The translations under genes and the position numbers were made by a program. The notes beneath the pieces are model-generated. The model was not told where the DNA came from. It saw nothing but the letters and a program-made list of their open reading frames with translations, and did not search any database. From Marinifilaceae bacterium (lineage in GTDB: Bacteria > Bacteroidota > Bacteroidia > Bacteroidales > Marinifilaceae): a stretch of DNA of 60,791 bases. Shown here in pieces: positions 38,601 through 47,249 of this stretch. Position 1 is the stretch's first letter. The number at the start of each line of letters is the position of its first letter. Location: contig JAOARN010000132.1 in assembly GCA_025210485.1 (NCBI GenBank), forward strand, positions 64,382 through 125,172, written 5' to 3'.

Positions 38601-41600
38601 TATTTTTGTCAAATCATCATGAATGTTCTCATCATAAAATTTGTTTGGTTCTTCTGCGAAATCGTTTTCATTAAAACTTAAGTCTGTATCCTCGTCGAAA
38701 TTAGGCATACTGAAATCGTAAACTGTAGGTCTACTGTTGTAGTATGAAAAATAAATAAATTCAGACTTAGATGTATATACAGTACCGTCAAATGCTTTAT
38801 ACTTGATATATGGAGTTCCATTATATCCTTCTGTAGGTATATAGCTTATATTTTGAGAAAAATCATTATAGCTTATTTCTTGGTTTAGGCTGATCTCGCT
38901 GCCATTGAATAAAAATTTACCTCCATCTTTATGTATTGATGTTATTTTTATCTTTTTGAATGGTTTGTCAAATCTGTCTTTGTCAGAATATAGCTGATTT
39001 ATTACATCTCTATTGAAATTAACAACAACATCTTCTTTAAATTGCCCCAGCCATTTGTATTTTATACTTGGGACTCTATTTTTATATGTGATAATTACCT
39101 CTGCTACTTCATCTGCATAACTATTTGAATCTGAACCATTCCATAGGAATGAGACATCTCCAACAAAATTTCTTACAGGAACTATAGTTAAACCAAAATC
39201 AATTAGTTCTTGTTTTGTGAATTCCTGACCTTCGGTTACGGCAATATTGTTATGTTCCAATACTGCTTGATCTACCTCTGGAAGTTTTGTTATTTTTATG
39301 ATATCTAAATCAGGATATAGATTTGGTTTCTCATCTGGATTTCCATCATTATCTACATCGAAATCCGCATCATTGAATGCATCTTCAAATTGAGAAAAAC
39401 TCATTTCATACTCCCAATCTTTATATTTATCATCTTCTATATTTTCAATTGTAGGCGCATCCTCAATTTCATTTATAATGATATTAATCTCGGCATCATT
39501 TTTAGCATAATCGTAACCATCATATGAATTGTACCTAAAACTTGTGTTTCCATTCCAATCTGCCATTGGAACGAATTTTAGTTTAGGTAAGTCTATGTAT
39601 TGAACCTCGAAATTTGAACTATTTATGATTGTATTTCCATAATATAGTTTACCATACTTCGGAAGACTCGTAATTTTTATCTTTTTTAGAGTATTCTGAT
39701 CTGGTGTAATATTATAATCGAGACTAGAATCGTAATGATCTTGAAAATTAGATTGACCAATAAATAGATCAGTATCTTCATCACTTCTTAGTTCGAAATC
39801 ACTTACAAGTGGAGGATTATTTAATACATCTACTGTTTTTTCAATGCTAGCTTCACAATTTTCATCATTCGTTACTGTTAATTCAACATCGAAATTAGTT
39901 CCTATTGTATTGTAATCAATATTAGGGTTTTGAATATTGCTAGTATATCTGTCACCTTGTTCAAATTTCCAATCCCACTTAACAATATTAGCTATTTCTG
40001 AATTATTGATTTCTGAATTTGAAGAATCTTCAAATTGGATACTATTACCTCTTAAAACAGGGGTGTTTAGAATATCAAAATTCGCATTCACTTTATATAC
40101 ATCGATATATGTATCTTGGCTTTGCTTACAGAGACTGTTGTCTGTAACAATTAATTTTACCTGATTCCTTTTGCCTTCTCTGTTCGATTTGTATATGTGA
40201 TTTACATTTTGCCCTAGGCTAGAATTACCATCTCCAAATACCCATTTGTAATCCTTTATTCCGCCATCTCCATTAGTTGTCGTAGCAGAGCCGAAAAATT
40301 GTAATTCATCATCCGAGCATACTTTTTGATTATTTATGCTTGGTTCAATTATACTTAGGTCAGTAATAGTTAAATTATCAGGAGATACAACTTCTACAAA
40401 GTCCTCTTTTGTAAGTGTCGCAGTACATCCAAAGCTAGTAGTTACCTTTAAACTTACATTGTATACTCCAGCATTTGGATATTTAAATTTTGGATTTGCT
40501 TCGTGAGAATCAGCTATTCCATCTCCATCAAAATCCCACCACCATTCGCTAATTGGGTATCTATCATCAACTAACTGAGATAAGTCTGAAAACTCTATTT
40601 CTATATTTGTACATATAGTTTCTCCCATTTTCTTGTTGAAATCAACTATTGGTGGTAAGCTAGTATTGATTCTACCTAGATCTTCTCTGTAGAATGAAAT
40701 CGAACCACAGGTACCATTATCTGTAAGTATCAAAATAGGTAATTTAGTACCTGCTTTTGTATAGTCGTATGTTGTAGATTTAGATGTGACTCCATGTTCT
40801 AGGCTTTGTTCTTCAGTGATTCCATTACCAAAGTCCCAGACTAGAGAAACTACTTCTTCTAAATCGGAAACATGAAAATTAGATCTGTGAATTGGATCAG
40901 CACATGAAGCTAAATTATCATATGAGAAGTTTCCGTTTGGTCCAGCTACATATACCTTCTTTGAGCTAGTTTTTGTACAGCCTCCAAGCAATTCTACTTG
41001 CAATACCACCTCGTAAACACCAGGGTGAACATAGAAATTAGAAACCTCTTTACCATTAGCTGTTTCTCCGTTACCAAAGTCCCAAGTGTATGATTTTACA
41101 ATATCTTCATCATCATCGGCATGGAAAGTTGTACCTATTGGAGCACAGCCTAAATTGATGTCTTCAACCCAAAAGCTTCCTGTGCCATCAATTATGCTTA
41201 TTTCCTTTGTGTAAGATTCCGAACAACCAATATTATTGGTGATATTTAGTTTTACAGTGTAATTTCCTGCTTTGTTATATTGGTGTTTTGGATTTTCGTT
41301 TACATTTGTCGTTAGATCATAGATGTCATCTCCATCAAAATCCCATTCATATTTGGTAATACTGGTTGTTCCTCCAATAATTCTTGAATTATTGTTGAAT
41401 GTAATTTCATCTCCTAAACAATAAATCTCTCTGCTAGTTGTGAAATCTGCAATTACATTTGGAATAGTAATATTATTGCTTGAGCTAGAATGATCTGTAC
41501 ATCCATTTTCATCAGTAACCAATAAGTCTACATTAAATATTCCTTTTGTGTTGTAAGTATGTGTTACATTTTTATCAATACTGCTTCCTCCATCTCCAAA

Positions 41601-44219
41601 ATTCCATAGATAAGTGTTGTTTTCAGAATTTGCAGAATCATTTTCTGCCTTTGTTGATGAATTAGTAAATACAATTTCATCACCTATACATGCTTGTGTT
41701 GGTGTTGCTTCAAATTTAGATATTGGTCCTCCTATATTAAGGTAATCGTCCTTAGTTATGCTGTACTTACAGCCATAGTGCCCTATTAAACTAAGTTTAA
41801 CATCATATAAACCTGTGTCTGTGTAAGTGAAAGATGGATTTGTTTCTTTAGAATCTTCTATCCCATCTCCATTTAAATCCCAACTATATTCGTTTATTAT
41901 AAAATTAGATGAGCTAGCTGCTCCAAGATTGCTAGTGAACTTAATTTCATCCCCGTGACAGGCAGTTGTTTTGTCTGCTGTAAATTCAGGTTCCGCATGG
42001 ATGATATACACATATTGCTCATCTGTGCTGCTACAACCAGTTTCAGGTGATGTCATTGTTAATTTTACCTGATAATTTCCTGAAGTAGCATATTTATGAG
42101 AAGGACTTTCCTCTGTTGAACTTTCACCATCACCAAATTCCCACAGATATTGAGAATTTGTAGTTTTTCCGCTACTATTATTGTGAAATTTAATTATATC
42201 ATTTTTGTTACAATGGACATATTTGTCTAACGAAAATGCAGCTAGAGGATTTTTGATAACGATTCCACTTATGCTGAAAGGTTCTGAAGGACATCCATTA
42301 TCAAAAGCCGTAACTGTAGCCGTATGGTTAAAGCTAGGAAGATTAAAACTATGATTTATAGAGCTACTTGTTGAAGGATCATCCAGCTCTTGCTCGTGAT
42401 CTTGTCCATTCGAAAAGCTCCAGTGTATTTTATCAACATAGCCCGAAAAGTTTGTTGTGAATTCTATATTTTCCTTCTTACAGGCAATTTCATCATGTAG
42501 TAGATTCTGGATTATCGGTTTCTCACCTATCTTAATGAAATTGTCCTTGGTTTTGCTGAGTGTGCAACCACTTGCAGTTGTAATTGTTAGGCTAACAGTG
42601 AATTTTCCTCTACTGTTGTATGTATGCGAAGTTTGTTTGCCTGTTCCATTTTCATACCCATTCTCAAAGGTCCAATCATAGGAAACAGCTGGATCAAAAC
42701 TCTCTCCCGAGTATATTGCATTGAAAATAATATTTTGTCCAATACAGCCTTGGTCGGTATTAGCAAATTCGAAATTTAGAGTTTTCTTTTTGATATTTAT
42801 TTCTTTGACAATTGAATTAGGACATGAAGAAGCTGAATGAATTGTTAATTTTACATTCTTCTTACCCGACGAAAGAAAACTAAAACTTGGATTTTCTTCC
42901 GTACTGTCAGTTATGCCATCTTCATCAAAATCCCATTCATAAGCTACAATTTCCCCTCTGTCTATGCTTGAACTGTTTGTGAATTGTACATCATAACTAG
43001 GAGGACATGCCGAATTGCTTTCGTATGTAAAGTCAGGTAATAAAGCTAGTATATTAATATCTTTAATTACTTCCATTTGGCATCCATCCGAGTGTGTAAC
43101 ATTTAGTTTTATACTGTGGATGCCAGGAGATTTAAATTTATATAGTGGATTTTGTATTCTTGAATCCACTATGCCATCCATATTAAAATCCCACTCCCAA
43201 GCTATTGCAGATTCAGAGGATATATCTGTAAACTGTATGTCTTGATTTATACATTCATTAGAAAATTCAAAATCCGCAGAATTATTATTATTGAAAAGTA
43301 CATTTTTAACAATTTTTTCAGACGAACATGAATGATCTGAAACAATAGTTAAGGCAACAGGAAAATCCCCTGTAGATGTAAACTTATGCTTATGAGTTTT
43401 GTGAACGGCATCGATTATTCCATCATTACCAATATCCCAATTGTATCTTGAAATGGAAGATTTTTTAAATTCAGTTTCAGCTGTAAATTCTACTAAACCA
43501 AGACCACATTGGTTTAATTTGTTGATAGTGAAATTAGCGTTAGGAGTTTTAAATACAGAAATAACAGCTGGTTTAAAACTAGTTCCCTTACAACCATTTT
43601 CATCTGTTACTTCCAGAATGATATTGTACTGATTTGCTGGTAGATTTTTTAATTGAGTCGTTTGACTTGTAGTGTTGATGTTTTCAATTTTTGATTGAAA
43701 GTCCCAAGTGTATGAGACAATCTTCCCACCGTCAACTGCTCCAATAGGAATGCCGTCAATATTCGAATCTGGAACATTTACATTTTTACTATTGGCAATT
43801 AAACTTGCATCCAAAGGTTCACAACCTTCTGCAATTGATGCTGTAAAGTCAGGAATCGGATTTGGATAGATTGTAATTTCTTTCGAAACCATGGTGCTTA
43901 TATCATCATTGATATACAGACTTACAGTATAAACACCAGGTTTTGGATATATTGCAGATGTATTCTTTCCTGTACTAGGATCATCTGATTCATTTACATT
44001 TGAATTACCAAATACCCAATTCCATTTGTGTGCTGGAATATCTGAGTTTTCAGTGAAATGAGCTGTAGCATTTCCACATTTACTTGATAATGTGAATGTA
44101 AAATTCGCTTTGTTTTGTGACTTGGCATTGTTTGAAATGCCAATCATTAAAATCATAAAAAGAAATAAAGACCTCTTACTCCTTAAATGAGAAAATAAAA
44201 ATTGTAAACATTTATTCAT
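32613..44219 (-). CDS. Giant secreted adhesin: PKD, cadherin-like and VCBS-type repeats, type B T9SS sorting domain
   Basis: The protein of about 3868 residues starts at ATG 44219 (an in-frame GTG lies 6 bp upstream) and has a signal peptide ending near SNNAKSQ. Residues about 35-1465 hold about 16 PKD-type domains, each with a YxWDFG-like core (YTWDFGNGETANG; YLWEFGDGESS). Residues about 1468-3000 are long cadherin-like repeats (EDTDLxF, GYDGTD motifs). Residues about 3000-3595 hold VCBS-like repeats with NDTPIAVND and SNDTGLGDK. Residues about 3670-3775 are thrombospondin type 3 calcium-binding repeats (DSDNDGIADFEDTDSDNDGI). The last about 92 residues are the gliding-motility C-terminal domain (PEGFSPNGDGVND, FNRWGSKVYE), the T9SS type B sorting signal. 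It is probably a SprB-like surface adhesin or matrix protein exported by SprA and fixed by the PorP/SprF neighbour. Confidence 0.95.
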   Translation of the reverse strand: MNKCLQFLFSHLRSKRSLFLFMILMIGISNNAKSQNKANFTFTLSSKCGNATAHFTENSDIPAHKWNWVFGNSNVNESDDPSTGKNTSAIYPKPGVYTVSLYINDDISTMVSKEITIYPNPIPDFTASIAEGCEPLDASLIANSKNVNVPDSNIDGIPIGAVDGGKIVSYTWDFQSKIENINTTSQTTQLKNLPANQYNIILEVTDENGCKGTSFKPAVISVFKTPNANFTINKLNQCGLGLVEFTAETEFKKSSISRYNWDIGNDGIIDAVHKTHKHKFTSTGDFPVALTIVSDHSCSSEKIVKNVLFNNNNSADFEFSNECINQDIQFTDISSESAIAWEWDFNMDGIVDSRIQNPLYKFKSPGIHSIKLNVTHSDGCQMEVIKDINILALLPDFTYESNSACPPSYDVQFTNSSSIDRGEIVAYEWDFDEDGITDSTEENPSFSFLSSGKKNVKLTIHSASSCPNSIVKEINIKKKTLNFEFANTDQGCIGQNIIFNAIYSGESFDPAVSYDWTFENGYENGTGKQTSHTYNSRGKFTVSLTITTASGCTLSKTKDNFIKIGEKPIIQNLLHDEIACKKENIEFTTNFSGYVDKIHWSFSNGQDHEQELDDPSTSSSINHSFNLPSFNHTATVTAFDNGCPSEPFSISGIVIKNPLAAFSLDKYVHCNKNDIIKFHNNSSGKTTNSQYLWEFGDGESSTEESPSHKYATSGNYQVKLTMTSPETGCSSTDEQYVYIIHAEPEFTADKTTACHGDEIKFTSNLGAASSSNFIINEYSWDLNGDGIEDSKETNPSFTYTDTGLYDVKLSLIGHYGCKYSITKDDYLNIGGPISKFEATPTQACIGDEIVFTNSSTKAENDSANSENNTYLWNFGDGGSSIDKNVTHTYNTKGIFNVDLLVTDENGCTDHSSSSNNITIPNVIADFTTSREIYCLGDEITFNNNSRIIGGTTSITKYEWDFDGDDIYDLTTNVNENPKHQYNKAGNYTVKLNITNNIGCSESYTKEISIIDGTGSFWVEDINLGCAPIGTTFHADDDEDIVKSYTWDFGNGETANGKEVSNFYVHPGVYEVVLQVELLGGCTKTSSKKVYVAGPNGNFSYDNLASCADPIHRSNFHVSDLEEVVSLVWDFGNGITEEQSLEHGVTSKSTTYDYTKAGTKLPILILTDNGTCGSISFYREDLGRINTSLPPIVDFNKKMGETICTNIEIEFSDLSQLVDDRYPISEWWWDFDGDGIADSHEANPKFKYPNAGVYNVSLKVTTSFGCTATLTKEDFVEVVSPDNLTITDLSIIEPSINNQKVCSDDELQFFGSATTTNGDGGIKDYKWVFGDGNSSLGQNVNHIYKSNREGKRNQVKLIVTDNSLCKQSQDTYIDVYKVNANFDILNTPVLRGNSIQFEDSSNSEINNSEIANIVKWDWKFEQGDRYTSNIQNPNIDYNTIGTNFDVELTVTNDENCEASIEKTVDVLNNPPLVSDFELRSDEDTDLFIGQSNFQDHYDSSLDYNITPDQNTLKKIKITSLPKYGKLYYGNTIINSSNFEVQYIDLPKLKFVPMADWNGNTSFRYNSYDGYDYAKNDAEINIIINEIEDAPTIENIEDDKYKDWEYEMSFSQFEDAFNDADFDVDNDGNPDEKPNLYPDLDIIKITKLPEVDQAVLEHNNIAVTEGQEFTKQELIDFGLTIVPVRNFVGDVSFLWNGSDSNSYADEVAEVIITYKNRVPSIKYKWLGQFKEDVVVNFNRDVINQLYSDKDRFDKPFKKIKITSIHKDGGKFLFNGSEISLNQEISYNDFSQNISYIPTEGYNGTPYIKYKAFDGTVYTSKSEFIYFSYYNSRPTVYDFSMPNFDEDTDLSFNENDFAEEPNKFYDENIHDDLTKIQITKLPENGDLYLNGQIIEKGKEISKSDINNLVYKPDPNFNGNDLFKWKGHDGTDFSNNTANVQLIINPVQDKPIVSQITKSVIEDTPVTIDITDFTNNFEDEDFPYGNPNSELSITKIKIPDSFNSGKIFFGENQLLGDSDLNINEFSETKKLVFIPNDGFEGITELSWNGNDGLDYAEKDAKIIIKHNNTPPVVEDYNLGDTKEDKIINISRQELLDHYTDDDKTDNIFEKIKIIELPSSDAGRYSINGTDVSVGEYSYAELANGLVFTPNRNYNGEVSLKWNAFDGTEYAKVDKLSSNEEKPAFIKFNYVNAVPYVSSFDMLPSNEDENIEFQANMFDKTFNRFQDNDDNDKLEKIIITSIPQHGSLKYTKNGSIISISENDEINHTDLEELFYQPNENYYGDDSFNYKGYDGTAMSSNIAQVKLNILSVNDKPEATDHKVMELEDTKHLFTSSIFADGYSDIENDPFMGIMITELPNKSNLKLNENLVKKGDFISSENIKYLNYQALNNEFGLDYTEFKYKVFDGNSYSNDDYKLTIDIQSVNDQPSFNLTTEKDIIVNEDSDKFEENDFAFNINRGAANENDQTVNFILEYDENNLFEINPNIDSEGKLVFKPAENANGKITINLRLKDNGGTANGGIDESTVQQFSIEIKAINDRPVGTDMAYAIKEDGKIIFDKATFERIYSDIDNDDFTGILITEKPKYGKLIFSDNESEIIGNNEFISSSDINKLRFIPVEDENGVNYDNFLFKFYDGTDYELNPTKLYVQVNPVNDKPNFSFKSPKDIEIDEDYGSYESVKHISSIDKGAFNETEQNMTVIITNPRPDLFSSGGQPSIDNDGNLRFTTAANKHGEVIIKVQYNDNGGTAIGGIELSDIKEFKIKINSVNDKPRVRNSYFTELEDNIYQFHRNNFAVLYDDADGDELRAIKITKLASKGKLFIEDDISKREIVLNETIDINDIEKLKYQAATDENGNNYSSFDFKAFDGIEYSEEASTYSINIIPVNDVPKFEIADPKNINVNEDSGEFNKSAHIIDINPGAINETSQTVEIKFSSTNNDLFEVAPSINQNGDISFTAKADRFGQSIVSVYVKDNGGTANGGVDQSLAKKFTINILPVNDPPVAMNDSFIGTEDKSVNGNLKEDNGNGVDSDPDSNSDNFIYTIIEGGTADENGDIILNNDGTFTYNPDKDYFGTVSFTYQICDNESLPLISLCDQAIVNIEIKAENDTPIAVDDKETTNEDTPVHSEVKSNDTGLGDKLISFTIESDPKNGKLVINTNGEYTYTPNKDFYGEDKFEYRVTDTDGEYSIAEVVITVNPTNDTPIAVNDTNTTNEDTAVDGELKSNDTGLGDKDVSYTKESDPTNGSVTVNTDGTYTYTPNKDFYGTDSFEYRVTDVDGEYSIAEVKIIVSNTNDSPIAVNDIFDTEEEKEVSGNLIKNDTDLGDKPITASKTTDPKKGTAIVNPDGTFTYTPYKDENGKDSFTYTITDKDGESSTAVVLINISSVDDIPVAVDDSYKIQEGGAASGKLMENDENLGDKPVKVIDYTRPDNGTLVVSEDGSFIYTPDRDHNGNESFTYTIEDFDGDVSTATVRIEIEPVNDAPIAKDDKYIILESETVNSNILTNDNDIDKDPITNFEINGDSRLINQNIELSKGGVVNIDELGNIFFNSNGKYDYLNEGESYKESFTYSVYDGLEKSNQANVEIIINGVNNPPVATDDYYSAFDSKEIVVIPMSNDLDPDNDNLRIRIISAASYGDLILNEDGSITYTAYPGSYCNTESIHYEICDPAGLCDQAVINIEIAASDYDEDGIPDYVEGLDKDSDNDGIADFEDTDSDNDGIPDSIEAGIRSYCKDAPVDTDNDGNPDYTDVDSDGDSVPDSEEGDDDCDNDGIPNYIDQYDDCGEYISIPEGFSPNGDGVNDYFKIKGIRDFPNSKLMIFNRWGSKVYEAKGYLNDWDGKPNTKGLIGSNTLPEGTYFYIVELESGKKPIKGYVYLNY
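33800..35220 (-). repeat. Near-identical VCBS-like repeats inside the giant gene
   Basis: At least five consecutive units of about 90 residues begin with NDxPIAVxD and carry SNDTGLGDK, YTYTPNKDFYG and SFEYRVTD blocks. Two neighbouring units (about 34350-34920) are almost identical, which suggests recent duplication and allows unit gain or loss by recombination. Confidence 0.85.
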
Positions 44220-44992
44220 ACCCACATTCTTGATTAATAAAATTATGATAGATTTAGATTCGGGGCTAAATTATATCTAATATTAAAATCATCAACAGAT
44301 TGAGTTTAATATTTTGTAAACAACTAATTACAGATGATGAATGTGTTGTAATTACATCTAAAAATCTAAACAACAATAAAACAGAGTGTTAGTATAGGTG
44401 TAATAATGATAATTAGCTAATATTCGTAAAAAACAGAACTTACATAAGCAGCTAATTGTTTGTCTATTTAAGATTGATTATTAATTGATGAGGATATATT
44501 TAAATTAATAATTATGTAATTTAACAAAAAAGGAATAAAATGATATATATCATTTTATTCTCTTTGTTTAGAATTTCAGTTTTGGCTCAACTTGTTTGTA
44601 TATAGATATATATATAGGATAATTACAAGAAGTGATTATTCAGATTTAATTTAAATAAATTCAGTTTTTAATTGCTAACAAAAGGCTTAATTTGATGAAT
44701 TGAAACAATATCTTTTTTGGTAATAATTATCATAAATTATTAAAAACATGAATAGTTGTTCTTTGTCTGAGTTTTTAAACTAAGCTTATAGTAGTTGTGT
44801 TTATAGCTCTTAAAGATATTAAGCCTATTTGGAGATATGAGATTAATAGTTAGTATAATATGAGAATATTCTTTTAATTAATGTATTCTGATTTATAACA
44901 CTATTCGAGCTAAGTTTGAATAATAAATGGATTATATCAAATTATGCATATAATATAAGGTTACCTTTTCATGCTATTGATGCTATTGTCCT

Positions 44993-45345
44993 TTGTCCTT
45001 AAGCGAGGCACGAGCCACTGTGCTGAGCTTGCCGAAGTGGAAAGATTTCATACATTCTAAAACTTCAAGTCTATATAAATTCCAGTTAGGATTCCTAGAA
45101 TTTATCAAAGCTTATTTCTATTCTCTTTTTAATCCATTTAATTGTTCTTCTGAGGTAATCGCTCCTTCTGTATTGGTGAAGTAATCAAAATTTGATGTCA
45201 ACTTCAAGAAAAAGCATAGAATAGATTTTTTGTGCGAATTTAATAATTTGAAAAGCTAATAATACATGTAAAATCAATCATATAAGAGAAAAAGGGGTGT
45301 TGAAAAATGCATGGTGATTTCTTAATAACTTTTGCATAGCCTAGC
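44993..45345 (+). mobile_element. Truncated right end of an IS, with a possible transposase remnant
   Basis: The inverted end TTTTGCATAGCCTAGC (45330-45345) and the preceding about 150 bp match, in the opposite direction, the left part of the miniature element at 10930-11090. Shared blocks include ...ATGCTTTTT-TGAAGTTGA... and ...TTGATTTTA-ATGT-TTATTA... A 63-codon open frame (44993-45184) ends in ...SSEVIAPSVLVK just before the homologous region and may be a transposase C-terminus; I do not recognise the family. No matching left end exists upstream, so the copy is truncated. It contains CTTCGGCAAGCTCAGCACA (minus strand), a common short intergenic repeat in Bacteroidota. Confidence 0.6.
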
Positions 45346-45485
45346 TTAAGCCTGAAGTAAGCATTACAACTATAAGTTAGTAGCTGATTTTATTGATTAT
45401 TTGAGTTAATAGTTTTGGTGCTGACCCCTGATTGTTTTTTAGTTGTGTAATGTATTATTGGATTTAAGAAATGTATATATAAAAA

Positions 45486-45510
45486 AAACCATCTGTAATA
45501 CAGATGGTTT
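45486..45510 (-). terminator. Terminator of the tRNA-Gln gene
   Basis: A perfect 10-bp stem AAACCATCTG/CAGATGGTTT (arms 45486-45495, 45501-45510) with a 5-nt loop. On the minus strand it is followed by a run of eight T, ten bases past the tRNA 3' end. Confidence 0.9.
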
Positions 45511-45520
45511 AAGCATTTTG

Positions 45521-45591
45521 TTGTCCCACTAGGATTCGAACCTAGACTAACAGAACCAAAATCTGCGGTGCTGCCATTACACAATGGGACA
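45521..45591 (-). tRNA. tRNA-Gln (anticodon TTG)
   Basis: On the minus strand the 71-nt cloverleaf is complete. Acceptor arms are TGTCCCA and TGGGACA with discriminator A. The anticodon arm is GCAGA-TTTTGGT-TCTGT with TTG at the anticodon positions, and the T arm is CTAGG-TTCGAAT-CCTAG. CCA is not encoded. A promoter (45613-45642) lies upstream and a strong terminator follows. Confidence 0.96.
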
Positions 45592-45612
45592 ATCATTTTG
45601 TCAAATGCGATG

Positions 45613-45642
45613 CAAATATAGCGCCTTTTTTTATACTTGCAA
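45613..45642 (-). promoter_or_regulatory. Promoter of tRNA-Gln
   Basis: On the minus strand TTG (45642-45640), a 19-bp spacer and TATATTTG (45620-45613) match the Bacteroidota consensus. The start of transcription would fall about 15 nt before the mature tRNA. Confidence 0.7.
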
Positions 45643-45800
45643 TAGATTAGAATATTTTTTTTTAAAAAAACAGTAAAAAAAAGATCTTGTTTTCTCTATT
45701 CCTAAAATTTATTCGCTCAGAATCTAATAAAATATTCATTTTTATGTATTATATTGTTATTTCAAAATAAAACTAGATAATCGTAGAATAACAAATATTT

Positions 45801-47249
45801 ATGAATAATAAAACTATAAGTATCGTTTTAGAAAAACAGGATAATATACTGATTAGTAAGCTTAAAGACTTAGATTTTATAAGTGAAATATATTCTCTAG
45901 ATCAAATTGTAGATTTACATAAGAATACTAATTATGCAAATTCCGATTTTGATAATAGTACTATCTTAAAATATATATCGAGTAATTTAAATTCAGAATC
46001 AGTTTTGCTTATTAAGAATAAGTCTAAAATTGAAATAAATATAAATTCATTTGTTGAAGTATTCGACAATTATAAAATATCAGATAGTGGTTTTCTATAT
46101 TTCGATCATTTTTATAAAAAAGATAATATCGAGCAGAAAATACCTGTCTTAACTGCTCACTGTGGAAGTGTTCGGGATGATTTCAATACCGGCAATATAT
46201 TGTTTCTTAATTCTAAATTATTTAAAGATGCATGCAGTGAGTTAAATGTTCAGCTTAATTATTCTGGACTTTATTATTTATTTTTATATTTTCTGAGATT
46301 AGATAAGATCGAAAGAGGTGAAAATTCTTTTTACACTATTATCGAATCTGATAATAGAAAATCGGGTGAAAAGATATTTGATTACGTCAAAGACGAATTT
46401 AGAAGAAACCAAATCGAGAAGGAAGAGGTTTTTACCTCCCATCTTAAGCTTATTGATGCATTTGTTTCTCCACCTAAAACCGAACTTCATCAGGTGGAGG
46501 AAAATTTTGAATTCGAGGCATCTGTTATTATACCTGTTAGAAATAGGCAAAGAACAATTGCTGATGCAATCAAATCTGCCTTAAATCAGAGAACTGATTT
46601 CCCATTTAATATTATCATTGTTGATAATCATTCTACAGATTCAACAACTGACATAATAGATGAACTGAAATCTATTTCGAATAAGCTTATTCATCTTATT
46701 CCCGAAGAAGAAGACTTGCAGATTGGGGGTTGTTGGAATTTGGCAATTAATTCTGAGTTTTGTGGGAAGTATGCTATTCAACTAGATAGTGATGATTTAT
46801 ATCTTGATGAAAATACTCTCCAGAAAATTGTAAATAAGTTTAAGGAAGAAAATACAGCAATGCTTGTTGGAAGCTATCAGCTTGTGGATTTTTCTTTAAA
46901 TGAATTAGCTCCTGGATTAATAGATCATAAAGAATGGACTTTTGAAAATGGCAGGAATAATGCATTGAGAATTAATGGACTTGGTGCCCCAAGAGCATTT
47001 AGAACAGATATTTTGAGAAAAAACTTATTCCCTAATGTTTCATATGGCGAAGATTATGCTGTGGGGCTTGCCATTAGCAGACAGTACAATATTTCGCGTA
47101 TATACGATTCTCTTTATCTTTGTCGAAGATGGGAAGGGAATTCAGATTCAGATATTTCAATTGAACAAACAAATAAAAATAATGAGTATAAGGATTCATT
47201 AAGAAAGACTGAAATAGAAATTAGAGCAAAATCGAAAATAAACTCGTAA
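45801..47249 (+). CDS. Family 2 glycosyltransferase with unusual N-terminal domain
   Basis: The 482-residue protein has a GT2 (GT-A fold) domain from about residue 230: SVIIPVRNRQRTIADAIKSALNQ (about 234-256), IIIVDNHSTDSTTD and the metal-binding LDSDDLY (about 330-336). GEDYAVGLAISRQY (about 414-427) holds the acidic catalytic region. The N-terminal 230 residues match nothing I recognise and include a TAHCGSVRDD segment. There is no signal or membrane segment, so it is cytosolic. It is the first gene of a tight five-gene operon; its stop overlaps the next start by one base (TAATG). In this operon a role in making or remodelling a wall-derived or linked sugar is an inference. Confidence 0.85.
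   Translation: MNNKTISIVLEKQDNILISKLKDLDFISEIYSLDQIVDLHKNTNYANSDFDNSTILKYISSNLNSESVLLIKNKSKIEININSFVEVFDNYKISDSGFLYFDHFYKKDNIEQKIPVLTAHCGSVRDDFNTGNILFLNSKLFKDACSELNVQLNYSGLYYLFLYFLRLDKIERGENSFYTIIESDNRKSGEKIFDYVKDEFRRNQIEKEEVFTSHLKLIDAFVSPPKTELHQVEENFEFEASVIIPVRNRQRTIADAIKSALNQRTDFPFNIIIVDNHSTDSTTDIIDELKSISNKLIHLIPEEEDLQIGGCWNLAINSEFCGKYAIQLDSDDLYLDENTLQKIVNKFKEENTAMLVGSYQLVDFSLNELAPGLIDHKEWTFENGRNNALRINGLGAPRAFRTDILRKNLFPNVSYGEDYAVGLAISRQYNISRIYDSLYLCRRWEGNSDSDISIEQTNKNNEYKDSLRKTEIEIRAKSKINS

Larger units (their letters stand above)
44220..45520. other. Long spacer between the giant gene and tRNA-Gln
   Basis: The 1.3-kb region has no intact gene. From 44226 to about 44860 it is plain A/T-rich sequence. 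About 44868-44970 resembles 60350-60450 elsewhere in the window. About 44990-45345 holds the IS remnant. From 45346 to 45480 nothing is recognisable before the tRNA terminator. Confidence 0.6.

Noticed and set aside
44219..44225. GTG start for the giant adhesin two codons upstream
   Set aside because: ATG at 44219 is in frame and directly precedes the signal peptide.
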